Below, one piece after another: positions 23,867-32,696 of a stretch of DNA of 57,536 nucleotides. How positions within the stretch are numbered: the stretch's first letter is position 1; each line of letters opens with the position of its first letter. Source of the stretch: an uncultured Faecalibacterium sp. (GTDB lineage: Bacteria; Bacillota; Clostridia; Oscillospirales; Ruminococcaceae). The stretch is taken from NCBI GenBank assembly GCA_934525845.1, contig CAKSZS010000011.1, positions 1 to 57,536 of the forward strand, written 5' to 3'. Under the pieces are notes generated by a model. That model searched no databases. It worked only from the letters and a program-made list of their open reading frames with translations, and had not been told where the DNA came from. The position numbers and the translations under genes are program-made.

Positions 23867-24787
23867 TCATTTCCGGAGTTTTTCCCGGTACTCCGAGGGG
23901 GTGCAGCCCCGCTCGGCGCGGAAGATCCGGGCAAAATAGCTCATATCATCAAAGCCGCAGGCGGCACCGATCCGGGCAATGCTCTGGTCGGTCTGCTCCA
24001 GCAGGCTGACGGCGTGACGGATGCGGTGCTGCCGCAGGTACTCCTTGGGCGTCCGGTCCATCACGCGGCGGAAGCACCGCAGGCACTCGCTGACGCTGAT
24101 GGCCGCGCTGGCCGCGATCTGCGCGGTGGTGAGCGGCTCCGCCTGGTGGAACCGGATAAAGTCCACCATCTGCTTGATGCGCTCGGCGTCCCGCAGTTCC
24201 TGCTCCGAAGGTGCCTGTGCGTGCTGGGCGCAGTGCTCCTTCAGCAGCAGCAGGATGCGGGACAGGCTCGTGCGCACCTCGAACTCGAAGCCCGGGCGGT
24301 GCTCTTTCCAGACCGCCGAAATACGCCGCAGTTCGGCCAGCGCCTGCCGCTCCCAGTCGGTATCCCCCCGCAGGGCCACGCAGCGGCATTCCGGCGCATT
24401 GAGCACCGGGCCGAGGTACTTCTGCCAGAACACGCTGCCGGGCGCACCGCCCACGATGGAGCTGTCAAACACCAGCGAATCGTGGTAGATGCCGTCACAG
24501 CCCGGCGCGGTCTCGGAGCCGTGCAGCACCCCTCGATTGACAAAGATGCCCTGCCCGGTCTCCAGGCAGAACCGCTTTCCGTCCGCCGTGACCAGCTCCC
24601 GGTCCCGGGTGACAAGGTTCAGTTCCAGCTCATTGTGCCAGTGCCAGGGCACCTGGGTGCATTTTCGGCCGGACAGGCCCTCCCAGGTGCCCCACAGCTG
24701 GGCGGGAAAGTCCGGCGTACCGATGGTCACCAGCTCCCGGCCATCCGGCGCGATGGTCGTTTTCCATACGCTGTTTTCGTCCAACAT
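23867..24787 (-). CDS. AraC-family transcriptional regulator with cupin sensor domain
   Basis: A 306-residue one-component regulator. The N-terminal half is cupin-like (HWHNELELNLV near 49-59; an effector-binding AraC arm) and residues 205-306 are the double helix-turn-helix, with ISVSECLRCFRRVMDRTPKEYL and ARIGAACGFDDMSYFARIFR (both quoted in part in family terms). ATG 24785-24787 follows AGGAGA. It is divergent from the small gene at 24923 and from galK, so a sugar-responsive role is plausible but unproven. Confidence 0.9.
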   Translation of the reverse strand: MLDENSVWKTTIAPDGRELVTIGTPDFPAQLWGTWEGLSGRKCTQVPWHWHNELELNLVTRDRELVTADGKRFCLETGQGIFVNRGVLHGSETAPGCDGIYHDSLVFDSSIVGGAPGSVFWQKYLGPVLNAPECRCVALRGDTDWERQALAELRRISAVWKEHRPGFEFEVRTSLSRILLLLKEHCAQHAQAPSEQELRDAERIKQMVDFIRFHQAEPLTTAQIAASAAISVSECLRCFRRVMDRTPKEYLRQHRIRHAVSLLEQTDQSIARIGAACGFDDMSYFARIFRAERGCTPSEYREKLRK

Positions 24788-24845
24788 GGCGATTTTCTCC
24801 TATTCATTTACGGATTTTGTCCTAACAGTTCCGCTGTTCCGGTTA

Positions 24846-24851
24846 TATAAT
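24846..24851 (+). promoter_or_regulatory. Probable -10 box for the small gene at 24923
   Basis: A consensus TATAAT without a recognisable -35; it may depend on the adjacent AraC-type activator. Confidence 0.45.
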
Positions 24852-24922
24852 AGCATTGTAAAAAGGTTCTTGCAAGACCAGTCCGTACACCGCATCTTGT
24901 ATATTTCAGGGAGGACTCTGTG

Positions 24923-25072
24923 ATGAAAACGCTTCAATTGATGTTCGTGGATGCACTGATCGAAAATCTGCTCAACCTGCTGGAACAGGACAACTTTGCG
25001 CCGTTCGCCCTCAGCTTTGTGGAGCTGCTGGAAGGTCTGGCCCGCACCCGCCGGGAGCTGTGCGCCCGGTAA
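24923..25072 (+). CDS. Small hypothetical protein, 49 residues
   Basis: ATG 24923 follows GGGAGGA at good spacing and opens a 49-codon frame ending at TAA 25070-25072. The product is helical and amphipathic (MKTLQLMFVDALIENLLNLL, then a Glu/Leu-rich part ending RTRRELCAR), with no clear membrane helix and no family that I recognise. It has a consensus -10 box upstream and a GC-rich terminator-like structure about 85 bases downstream, suggesting a short independent transcript between the AraC-type regulator and galK. Confidence 0.5.
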   Translation: MKTLQLMFVDALIENLLNLLEQDNFAPFALSFVELLEGLARTRRELCAR

Positions 25073-25154
25073 ACGCCGCGCGGTCCCCCGGACGCTTTTT
25101 TCCGGAAGCACCGCACCTGCGGGACGCGTTCCCCGCGCCCCGGGTGCATCCGTT

Positions 25155-25216
25155 GCGGCCCCAGCCGCCCCCTCCGGCCCCTTCTGCCCGGAGCGCGCGG
25201 CCGGGGCCGCTTTTTT
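25155..25216 (+). terminator. Terminator-like structure after the small gene
   Basis: GCGGCCCC (25155-25162) can pair with GGGGCCGC (25203-25210), which is followed by T6. A shorter stem is also possible within 25197-25210. Confidence 0.55.
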
Positions 25217-25522
25217 GGTTTCCCACTCCGCCGGCGGGCGCAAATCTCCATCCGGACAGCGCCGGGGCATCCGCCCGCTTTTGGGCGGATTGTGGGCAGA
25301 TTTGCCAAGCATTTCCCCGTTCCCTCCATTTTTTTATTTTATATGTCCAGCCAGCCCCGGGCCAGCCGGGCACCTCTTTTTGCAACTTTTCATTGCAATG
25401 CAACAAAAACACATGGTTTTTTTGCACGGAATATTCTATGATAAAGACAGGCAGGGGTCCCGCGCGGAAAGACCGGCGGCACCCCCACGGTTCACGTCCA
25501 TCGCAAGAGGAGGATTTTTCCT
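25217..25522 (+). other. galK upstream region without a gene
   Basis: No gene is visible. The part near galK is AT-richer and contains the perfect 11-bp palindrome TTGCAATGCAA (25393-25403) with TTGCAA just before it (25380-25385), a candidate operator, and TATGAT at 25437-25442 as a possible -10 box. Confidence 0.45.
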
Positions 25523-26809
25523 ATGATGAAACCCATTTCTGTCTGGAAGCAGGAACTGGCGGACGGCACCCATGCTGCCCGGCTGGCTTCCCTGTACTGC
25601 TGCACCCCGGCGGACACCCCCGCACAGGCTGCCCGCTACACTGCGGTGCTGAACGGGCTGGACGCCGCCTTTGGTGCCCATACTGAGGCCGGGCTGTACA
25701 GCGCCCCCGGTCGCACCGAGATCGGCGGCAACCACACCGACCATCAGCATGGCCGGGTGCTGGCCGGCAGCGTGAACATCGACATGATCGCCGCCGCCGC
25801 CCCCAACAGCCTGAACCAGCTCCGGGTGCAGAGCGAAGGCTACGACCTGTGCGTCATCGACCTGGCCGACCTGACCGCCCGCAAGGAAGAGGAAAACACC
25901 ACCATGTCCCTGCTGCGCGGCGAGTGCGAAGCCTTCCGCCAGCGCGGGGCCAGGCTGTCCGGCCTGGATGTGTACATTTCCTCCAACGTGCCCAAGGGCA
26001 GCGGCGTTTCGTCCTCGGCAGCCTTTGAGGTGCTGATCGGCGTGATCCTGAACGACTGCTTCCTGACCGAGAAGGTCTCCCCCATTGAGATCGCACAGAT
26101 CGGCCAGTGGGCGGAGAACGTCTACTTTGGCAAGCCCTGCGGCCTGATGGATCAGATGGCGTCCAGCGTGGGCAACATCATCACCATTGACTTTGCCGAC
26201 CCGGCACACCCCGACGTGGAGCCGGTGCACGTGGACTTTTCCCAGGCCGGTCTGGCGCTGTGCATCCTGGATTCCGGTGCCGACCACGCCGACCTGACCG
26301 ACGAGTACGCCGCCATCCCCAACGAGTGCCGTGCCGTGGCAAAGATCTGCGGCGGCGAGGTGCTGCGGGACGTGCCCTTTGACACCTTCCTCGAAAAGCT
26401 GCCGGAGTGCCGCAGACAGTGCGGTGACCGCGCCGTTCTGCGCGCCTTCCACGTTTACGCCGACAACGACCGGGTGGCCCGGCAGGTGGCCGCTCTGCGC
26501 GGCGGCGATTTTGCCGCCTTCCTGCAGCTGGTCACCGAATCCGGCGACAGCAGCTGGGAGTACCTGCAGAACGTCATCCCCGCCGGATACAAGGAGCACC
26601 AGGAGGTGGCCGTGACCATCGCCGCCGCCAAGCACTTCCTGCAGGGCAAGGGCGCGGTGCGCGTGCACGGCGGCGGCTTTGCCGGCACGGTGCAGGCCTT
26701 TGTGCCGGTGGAGCAGCTGGACGACTTCAAGACCAACATGGAAAAAATCCTGGGTGCTGGCCGCTGCCATGTGCTCAGCATCCGTCCGGAAGGAGGCGCT
26801 GTGCTGTGA
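25523..26809 (+). CDS. galK: Galactokinase
   Basis: Phosphorylates alpha-D-galactose with ATP to galactose-1-phosphate, the first Leloir step. The 428-residue GHMP kinase has the galactokinase signature in its clostridial form GRTEIGGNHTDHQHG (63-77), the ATP loop PKGSGVSSSAA (157-167) and the GHMP motif 3 VHGGGFAGTV near the C-terminus. ATG 25523 follows GAGGAGG at nine bases. Its stop overlaps the galT GTG start (GTGA), so the two are translationally coupled. Confidence 0.96.
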   Translation: MMKPISVWKQELADGTHAARLASLYCCTPADTPAQAARYTAVLNGLDAAFGAHTEAGLYSAPGRTEIGGNHTDHQHGRVLAGSVNIDMIAAAAPNSLNQLRVQSEGYDLCVIDLADLTARKEEENTTMSLLRGECEAFRQRGARLSGLDVYISSNVPKGSGVSSSAAFEVLIGVILNDCFLTEKVSPIEIAQIGQWAENVYFGKPCGLMDQMASSVGNIITIDFADPAHPDVEPVHVDFSQAGLALCILDSGADHADLTDEYAAIPNECRAVAKICGGEVLRDVPFDTFLEKLPECRRQCGDRAVLRAFHVYADNDRVARQVAALRGGDFAAFLQLVTESGDSSWEYLQNVIPAGYKEHQEVAVTIAAAKHFLQGKGAVRVHGGGFAGTVQAFVPVEQLDDFKTNMEKILGAGRCHVLSIRPEGGAVL

Positions 26810-28305
26810 TCTCCACTGCCATCCAGCAGCTCGTGAACTACGGGCTGGACACCGGGCTGATCCTGCCCGATGACGAGATCTACATCCGCAACCAGCTGCT
26901 CATGACCATGCAGCTGGACGACTTCACTGCCCCGGAGGGGGAAGTCTGCTACACCGATCTGGAAAGCATCCTGAAGGTGCTGGTGGACGATGCCGTGGCC
27001 CGGGGCGTGTGCGAGGACAACTCCACCGCCCGCGACCTGTTCGACACCAAGCTCATGGGCGTGCTGACCCCGCGCCCCAGCATCGTGCGCGCCAACTTTG
27101 AGGAGCGCTATGAGAACGAAGGCCCGCAGGCCGCCACCGACTGGTTCTACAAGTTCAGCCAGGACACCGATTACATCCGCCGCTACCGCATCAAGCGGGA
27201 CCTGAAGTGGGTGACCAGGACTCCCTACGGCGATCTGGACATCACCATCAACCTGTCCAAGCCGGAAAAGGATCCCAAGGCCATTGCCGCTGCCAAGCTG
27301 GCCCCCCAGAGCGCCTACCCCAAGTGCCAGCTCTGCGCCGAGAACGAGGGCTATGCCGGGCGCATGAACCACCCCGCCCGCGAGAATCACCGCATCATCC
27401 CGCTGACCATCAACGACAGCGCGTGGAACCTGCAGTACAGCCCCTACGTCTACTACAACGAGCACTGCATCGTCTTCAATAACCAGCACACCCCCATGAA
27501 GATCGAGCGGGCCACCTTCCGCAAGCTGCTGGACTTTGTGGGCCTGTTCCCCCACTACTTCGTGGGCAGCAACGCCGACCTGCCCATCGTGGGCGGCAGC
27601 ATCCTGAGCCACGACCACTTCCAGGGCGGCCACTACGAATTCGCCATGGCCAAGGCCCCCATTGAGAAGAGCTGGGTGTTCCCCGGCTTTGAGGATGTGG
27701 AAGCCGGCATCGTGCACTGGCCCATGAGCTGCATCCGCCTGACGAGCGAGAACGACGCGCGTCTGGTGGAGCTGGCCGACAAGATCCTGACGGCATGGCG
27801 CGGCTACTCCGACGAAAGCTGCTTCATTTTTGCCGAGACCGACGGCGAACTCCACAATACCATCACCCCCATCGCCCGGATGCGGGACAGCAGGTATCAG
27901 CTGGATCTGGTGCTGCGCAACAACATCACCACGCCGGAACATCCGCTGGGCGTGTTCCACCCCCATGCCAACCTGCACCACATCAAAAAGGAAAACATCG
28001 GCCTCATCGAGGTCATGGGTCTGGCCGTTCTGCCCAGCCGCCTGAAGCAGGAGCTGTTTGACCTGGCAGACGCGCTGGTGGCTCATACCCCCGTGGCCGA
28101 CTACCCCGAGAACCTGCAGAAGCACGCCGCGTGGGCCGAGGACATCCTGGCCCGCCACCCGGAGCTGAATGCCGACACCGTGCACCTGATCCTGCAGGAT
28201 GAGGTGGGTCAGGTGTTTGCACAGGTGCTGGCCGATGCCGGCGTCTACAAGCTGGACGAGGCTGGCCGCGCAGGCTTTGTGCGGTTCCTCGAGAGCGTGA
28301 AGTAA
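26806..28305 (+). CDS. galT: Galactose-1-phosphate uridylyltransferase, class II
   Basis: Transfers UMP between UDP-glucose and galactose-1-phosphate, giving glucose-1-phosphate and UDP-galactose. The 499-residue protein is the Firmicute class II GalT (longer than, and hardly similar to, E. coli GalT), with the active-site segment SHDHFQGGHYEF in which His269-Asp-His271-Phe-Gln273 replaces the HPHxQ of class I. The start is GTG 26806, overlapping galK by four bases. galE is not nearby; galU is encoded at 55377. Confidence 0.95.
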   Translation: MISTAIQQLVNYGLDTGLILPDDEIYIRNQLLMTMQLDDFTAPEGEVCYTDLESILKVLVDDAVARGVCEDNSTARDLFDTKLMGVLTPRPSIVRANFEERYENEGPQAATDWFYKFSQDTDYIRRYRIKRDLKWVTRTPYGDLDITINLSKPEKDPKAIAAAKLAPQSAYPKCQLCAENEGYAGRMNHPARENHRIIPLTINDSAWNLQYSPYVYYNEHCIVFNNQHTPMKIERATFRKLLDFVGLFPHYFVGSNADLPIVGGSILSHDHFQGGHYEFAMAKAPIEKSWVFPGFEDVEAGIVHWPMSCIRLTSENDARLVELADKILTAWRGYSDESCFIFAETDGELHNTITPIARMRDSRYQLDLVLRNNITTPEHPLGVFHPHANLHHIKKENIGLIEVMGLAVLPSRLKQELFDLADALVAHTPVADYPENLQKHAAWAEDILARHPELNADTVHLILQDEVGQVFAQVLADAGVYKLDEAGRAGFVRFLESVK

Positions 28306-28317
28306 CAATATTCAACC

Positions 28318-28544
28318 AACAAGCCGGTAGCTTTCTCCTCGGACACGAAAAACGGGTTGCGGCTCCCAGCATCCGCTTCGCTCACGCTTGCATCTTGCTG
28401 GCCGCGGCCCCAACAGCTCCTTCCTGTTTCCGCCACTGGCGGCGGTCGTCGCTGTTGCAGGCCATTCCATCGCCCGCCCTATTGCCCTGCGGGCAACAGG
28501 GTCCCACCCCAGTGGACGGTCCTCGGAGAAACTACCGGCTTGTT
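28318..28544. repeat. Palindromic repeat family A, copy 2 (inverted relative to copies 1 and 3)
   Basis: Core similar to 32697-32931 in reverse orientation. The inner ends are TTTCTCCTCGGAC (28332-28344) and GTCCTCGGAGAAA (28519-28531). Perfect 13-bp outer arms AACAAGCCGGTAG (28318-28330) and CTACCGGCTTGTT (28532-28544) are unique to this copy. It fills the galT-cutC gap. Confidence 0.88.
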
Positions 28545-28567
28545 TGCCATATTACAGGAGACATTTT

Positions 28568-29338
28568 ATGCATTACACTCTGGAAGTCTGTGTGGACAGC
28601 ACCGCCAGTGCGCTGGCGGCCAAGCGCGGCGGTGCCGACCGGCTGGAACTCTGCGCCGATCTGGTCATCGGCGGCACCACCCCCAGTCTGGCGCTGGTGC
28701 GGCAGGTCAAGGCGGAGACCGGCCTGCCGGTGCGGGCACTTCTCCGCCCCCGGTTCGGCGATTTCTGCTATGACCGCTACGAGCTGGCGCAGATGGCGGA
28801 GACCGCCGCCGCACTGGTGGAAGCCGGCGCGGACGGCATCGTCACCGGCGCACTGACCCCGGAGGGCGACCTGGACGCGGACGCCCTGCGCCCCATCTAC
28901 GCCGCCGCGCGGCAGGCAGCCGATGCGGCAGGCCGTCCGGTGGCCTGCACCCTGCACCGGGCTTTTGACGTCAGCCGGGACGCCTTCGCCGCGCTGGACG
29001 CCGCCAAGGCGCTGGGCCTTGCCACCATCCTGACCAGCGGGCAGGCCGCCAGTGCCCCGGCGGGGGCTTCCCTGCTCCACCGGCTGGTGGAAGCCGCCGG
29101 GGAGGACCTCGAAATTCTGGTGGGCGCCGGCGTCACTGCAGCAAATCTGCCGCAGTTGGCCGCGCAGACCGGTGCCCGGGCGTTCCACCTCTCCGGCAAG
29201 CAGGTGCTGGACAGCCGCATGGTCTTCCGCCGGGAGGGCGTGCCCATGGGTCTGCCGGGCTTTTCGGAGTTCGACCTGTGGCAGACCAGCGAAGACGCCA
29301 TCCGGGCGGCACGCACCGTGCTGGACGGGCTGCAGTAA
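28568..29338 (+). CDS. cutC: CutC family protein (putative copper homeostasis)
   Basis: A 256-residue TIM-barrel protein of the CutC family: LEVCVDS at the start, GGADRLELCADLVIGG, RPRFGDFCY and the C-terminal AFHLSGK. CutC was linked to copper tolerance in E. coli, but that role is disputed and the biochemical activity is unknown. ATG 28568 follows CAGGAG; in-frame codons upstream lie in the family A repeat and are rejected. It follows the gal genes and shares no obvious link with the copper operon at 20.7-23.8 kb. Confidence 0.92.
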   Translation: MHYTLEVCVDSTASALAAKRGGADRLELCADLVIGGTTPSLALVRQVKAETGLPVRALLRPRFGDFCYDRYELAQMAETAAALVEAGADGIVTGALTPEGDLDADALRPIYAAARQAADAAGRPVACTLHRAFDVSRDAFAALDAAKALGLATILTSGQAASAPAGASLLHRLVEAAGEDLEILVGAGVTAANLPQLAAQTGARAFHLSGKQVLDSRMVFRREGVPMGLPGFSEFDLWQTSEDAIRAARTVLDGLQ

Positions 29339-29360
29339 AAACCGCGTTTCAGCGGCCAAA

Positions 29361-29398
29361 AAAAGGAGCGTTCTTCCGAACGGAAGAACGCTCCTTTT
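29361..29398. terminator. Bidirectional terminator between cutC and the U32 gene
   Basis: Near-perfect palindrome AAAAGGAGCGTTCTTCCG (29361-29378) and its complement (29381-29398), A/T-rich at both ends. Confidence 0.93.
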
Positions 29399-29408
29399 GC
29401 ATATTCCT

Positions 29409-30632
29409 TTACACCGTTTTGCGGCGCAGCAGGCTCATGGGCGGCAGCTCCGGGGTGGGCATGGTGTATTTTTCCATGGCGTGCGGGGTGCTGTCCACCC
29501 GTTCCCCGGCCTCGTTTTCGATCCACTCCGGGGTCAGCGGGATGCTGCGGCCATCCGGGCAGAGGGCTTCCAGCGTATCCCCCAGGGTCCATTTGCCGCG
29601 CTGCTGGCAGTGGGCCACACCATTTTCCCAGCGGTCCACCGTGCCCACAAACTCCCATTCACGGATGTAGGTGGCGCTGTCGGTGGCCTGTTTGGCCTGC
29701 TCGCGGCCAAAGTAGAAGCCCGGCGAATAGTGGCGGTGGCTGGTGCGGGTCAGCTCCTCGTAGACCTCCGGCGGCAGCTCAAAGTTGTCGCTGAGGGGGT
29801 CGGCCAGGTAAGCGTCCAGCGCCTTGCGGTAAGCGGCGGTGACGCTGGCCACATAATAGAAGGTCTTGGCCCGGCCCTCGATCTTCAGGCTGTCCACGCC
29901 CGCCTTGCAGATCAGGTCCAGGAACGGCGCAGTGCACAGATCGTTGGCGTTGAGGATGTAGCTGCCGTTTTCGTTCTCGCCGATCTCATACAGCTGACCC
30001 GGGCGGGTCTCCTCGCTCAGGTAGTACTTCCAGCGGCAGGGCTGGGCGCACTGGCCCCGGTTGGCGTCGCGGCCGGCCATGTAGTTGGACAGCAGGCACC
30101 GGCCGGACACGCTCATGCACATGGCACCGTGCACAAAGGCTTCGATCTCCAGTTCCGGCGGGGTCTTATCGCGCAGGATGGCAATGTCCTGCAGGGTCAT
30201 TTCCCGGGCAAGCACCACACGCTTGGCGCCCAGGTTGTAGGCGGCGCGGGCGGACGCCCAGTTTGTGATGCCGGTCTGGGTGGACATATGCACATCGATG
30301 TCCGGGGCAAAGGTCTTGCAGGCTTCCAGCACGCCCAGGTCCGCCACGATGAAGGCATCCACACCGGCCTGCGCGGCCTGTCGGATGGCTTCGGGCAGGC
30401 GGTCAGCTTCCTCGTTGGTGGGCAGGGTGTTCATGGTCAGGTAGACCTTGCGGCCGCGGGCGTGGGCGTAGATGACGCCCTCTGCCAGCTGTTCCGGGGT
30501 AAAGTTGGCCGGGGCGGAGCGCATCCCGAACTCCGGCAGGCCGCAGTACACGGCATCGGCACCGTAGTTGATGGCATAGCGCATCCGTTCCAGGTCGCCC
30601 GCCGGGGCGAGCAGTTCCGGGATCTGTAGCAT
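29409..30632 (-). CDS. U32 family peptidase-like protein (TrhP/YrrO type)
   Basis: A 407-residue member of the U32 family, some of which hydroxylate tRNA uridine-34 (TrhP) or rRNA using prephenate-derived chemistry rather than acting as proteases. It has ELLAPAGDLERMRYAINYGADAVY at the N-terminus (quoted in part: LAPAGDLERM) and the cysteine cluster GRCLLSNYMAGRDANRGQC followed by AQPCRW, which probably binds an Fe-S cluster. ATG 30630-30632 follows GAGAGG. It lies 35 bases downstream of mltG in a GNAT-mltG-U32 operon, the yrrL-yrrNO-like order of Firmicutes. Confidence 0.9.
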   Translation of the reverse strand: MLQIPELLAPAGDLERMRYAINYGADAVYCGLPEFGMRSAPANFTPEQLAEGVIYAHARGRKVYLTMNTLPTNEEADRLPEAIRQAAQAGVDAFIVADLGVLEACKTFAPDIDVHMSTQTGITNWASARAAYNLGAKRVVLAREMTLQDIAILRDKTPPELEIEAFVHGAMCMSVSGRCLLSNYMAGRDANRGQCAQPCRWKYYLSEETRPGQLYEIGENENGSYILNANDLCTAPFLDLICKAGVDSLKIEGRAKTFYYVASVTAAYRKALDAYLADPLSDNFELPPEVYEELTRTSHRHYSPGFYFGREQAKQATDSATYIREWEFVGTVDRWENGVAHCQQRGKWTLGDTLEALCPDGRSIPLTPEWIENEAGERVDSTPHAMEKYTMPTPELPPMSLLRRKTV

Positions 30633-30667
30633 TTTCAAATTTCCTCTCTTAATCACAGCATTATATT

Positions 30668-31810
30668 TCAGCTGTTCACAGTTTTATTCACCGCCGCTGC
30701 CGTCTGGCAGTTGGCGTTGTGCTCCGACAGGGTATGGGCATAGTAATAATGGCCCTTGAGGTCGGTGACAAAGAAATAGGCGTCCTTTGCTTCCTCGTCC
30801 GGCTCCGGGCTCAGCGCCGCCCGGATGGCAGCAAGGCCGGGGTTGGAGATGGCACCGGGCGTCAGCCCCTTGTGGGTGTAGGTATTGTACGCTTCCAGGA
30901 TGTTTTCCGGGATGTTGTCCCAGCCGCCGTAGTAGGGTGCCACCCAGTTCCACAGGTAGTTGTTGTCGGCATCGCTCTGGATGTAGCTGGAGGTGTTGCT
31001 CTGCAGCCAGGGGTAGGGCGAGCCTTCGGCCAGCCGGTTGCGGAACACCTGCGCCACGTTGGAGTCCTGGCTGTTGCCGGCTTCTTCCTGCACGAAGGAG
31101 GCCAGCGTGACCAGTTCGTTCAGGGTCATGCCCTGCTCCTCCAGCTTCTGGTACATTTCCTCGGTGATCTGGGCGTCGAACTGCGCGTAGAAGGTGGCTA
31201 CATAGTTGTGCACCGTGTCCCCCTTCAAAAATTCGTAGGTCTCCGGGAACAGGTAGCCCTCGCACTTCATGAAGCGGTCCGGGGCGTCCTTGTCCTCCGG
31301 GACGTACTGCCAGAATTTGTAGGCGCTGAAGTCCCCCTCGTTGGCTTCCCTGAGGAAGTCCTCGGCGCTGCACAGCCCGGCGTCCTCCATCTTCTGCGCG
31401 ATGGAAAGGGCCGTGGTGCCCTCCGGGAAGGTCAGGCGCACCGTATCCGCCTTGGCGTACTGCGAAAGCGTCTCGATCAGTGCATCGTAGGAATATGCAC
31501 CGGTTTGCAGCGTAAAGTCTCCATATTGCAGTTTTCCCGCCGCGCCCTTGTATCCCACATACCAGCGGAACAGATAGGATGACCGGATGACCCCGGCCTG
31601 TTTGAGCCGGTTTGCAATGGCGGCGACGCCGCTGCCCTGCGGGATGCTGACGGTCACTTCGGCACCGGGCTTGCCATTTCCGTTGATCTCATTGTAGGCA
31701 AACAGCGCCGTTCCTCCCGCCGCCAGCACCAGCACCAGCAGCACCACCAGCAGGATCTTTTTCCAGACGCCGCCCTTTTTCGGGGCGGCATGGCTTTCCT
31801 TCTTTGCCAT
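30668..31810 (-). CDS. mltG: Endolytic murein transglycosylase
   Basis: MltG cleaves nascent glycan strands at the membrane and acts as a peptidoglycan chain terminator. The 380-residue protein has a short basic cytoplasmic tail, one membrane anchor (about 17-38), a LysM-like subdomain, EGYLFPETY (184-192) and the catalytic region LASFVQEEAGN with the conserved Glu at about 243. ATG 31808-31810 is preferred to an in-frame GTG six bases upstream because of the spacing from AAGGAAGG. It lies 20 bases downstream of the GNAT gene. Confidence 0.93.
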   Translation of the reverse strand: MAKKESHAAPKKGGVWKKILLVVLLVLVLAAGGTALFAYNEINGNGKPGAEVTVSIPQGSGVAAIANRLKQAGVIRSSYLFRWYVGYKGAAGKLQYGDFTLQTGAYSYDALIETLSQYAKADTVRLTFPEGTTALSIAQKMEDAGLCSAEDFLREANEGDFSAYKFWQYVPEDKDAPDRFMKCEGYLFPETYEFLKGDTVHNYVATFYAQFDAQITEEMYQKLEEQGMTLNELVTLASFVQEEAGNSQDSNVAQVFRNRLAEGSPYPWLQSNTSSYIQSDADNNYLWNWVAPYYGGWDNIPENILEAYNTYTHKGLTPGAISNPGLAAIRAALSPEPDEEAKDAYFFVTDLKGHYYYAHTLSEHNANCQTAAAVNKTVNS

Positions 31811-31830
31811 AGACACCTTCCTTTTGGCCG

Positions 31831-32646
31831 TCAGCGTTCCAGCATCAGGCGCATATAGCTTTCCGATACATCAAACGGCTCCCCGTCAAACCGGATCATG
31901 CCGTACTCCTGCCGGGTGCCCTCGCCCAGGAACAGGTTCTGCATCGCGCCCACCGTAATGACGGCCTTTTCCACGATGACTTCCTTTTCCCGGGCGGCTT
32001 CCATCAGCTCTTCGGCGGCGCGGTCATCGTCGGCCAGAAGCTCTACGAAGAAGAGGGTGTCCTCTTCCCGGAAATAGATGCCGTAGCCGCGCTCACTGGA
32101 CACGATGGTCGCGCCCCGGGAGTACAAATCCCCCAGCACCACGGCCATCCGGTCCGGGCTGAGCTGCACGGTGTCCGGCCAGAATTTTTCCCGCAGTTCG
32201 CAGAGCTTTTTGGCGGTGACCGAGTCAAACTCCGCCTGGCTCCACAGGTTGCGCTTCACCTCACGGGGCAGGCACCGCAGGGCAAAGGCGCGGGCAAAGC
32301 CCTTTTCCTGCAGGAGGGCGGTCTCGGCGGCGCTGCCGGGCACCGCCACGGTAAAGCCTGCGCCGCGCAGTTTCTGCTGGGCGCACAGGTAGTCCAGCAG
32401 GCCGGCCAGGATCAGCCTGCCCTCCCCGCACAGACCATACAGGTAGGTGCCGGTGCGGCCCTGCAGCGTGACCGGCACCGCCAGCGCGGCGGCGGCGACC
32501 GCATCGTTTTCCTCGGCCACATAGACATTCTGCTCTCCGGCAAACTGCTCGATGGCCTTCTGGGCAAATTCTTCCGTTTCCCTGCGCTGGCTCTGCCATA
32601 AGGCCAGCACGGCCGCCCGGTCGGACGGCTGCATCAAACGATACAT
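31831..32646 (-). CDS. GNAT-family acetyltransferase-like protein
   Basis: A 271-residue protein whose N-terminal half resembles a GNAT acetyltransferase fold (MYRLMQPSDRAAVLALW, then YLYGLCGEGRLILAGLLDYL), and whose C-terminal half has an alpha/beta extension as in two-domain Eis-like proteins. The acetyl-CoA pyrophosphate loop is atypical, so activity is uncertain. ATG 32644-32646 follows GAGGAGGA. It is the first gene of the operon with mltG and the U32 gene. The substrate is unknown. Confidence 0.7.
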   Translation of the reverse strand: MYRLMQPSDRAAVLALWQSQRRETEEFAQKAIEQFAGEQNVYVAEENDAVAAAALAVPVTLQGRTGTYLYGLCGEGRLILAGLLDYLCAQQKLRGAGFTVAVPGSAAETALLQEKGFARAFALRCLPREVKRNLWSQAEFDSVTAKKLCELREKFWPDTVQLSPDRMAVVLGDLYSRGATIVSSERGYGIYFREEDTLFFVELLADDDRAAEELMEAAREKEVIVEKAVITVGAMQNLFLGEGTRQEYGMIRFDGEPFDVSESYMRLMLER

Positions 32647-32696
32647 GAGCTAGGATTCCTCCTCTTCTCGGATTTATAGCAAAAATGCAGTTATCC

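Noticed and set aside
25270..25287. CCGCCC/GGGCGG hairpin as a terminator
   Set aside because: No T run follows; a better candidate lies at 25155-25216.
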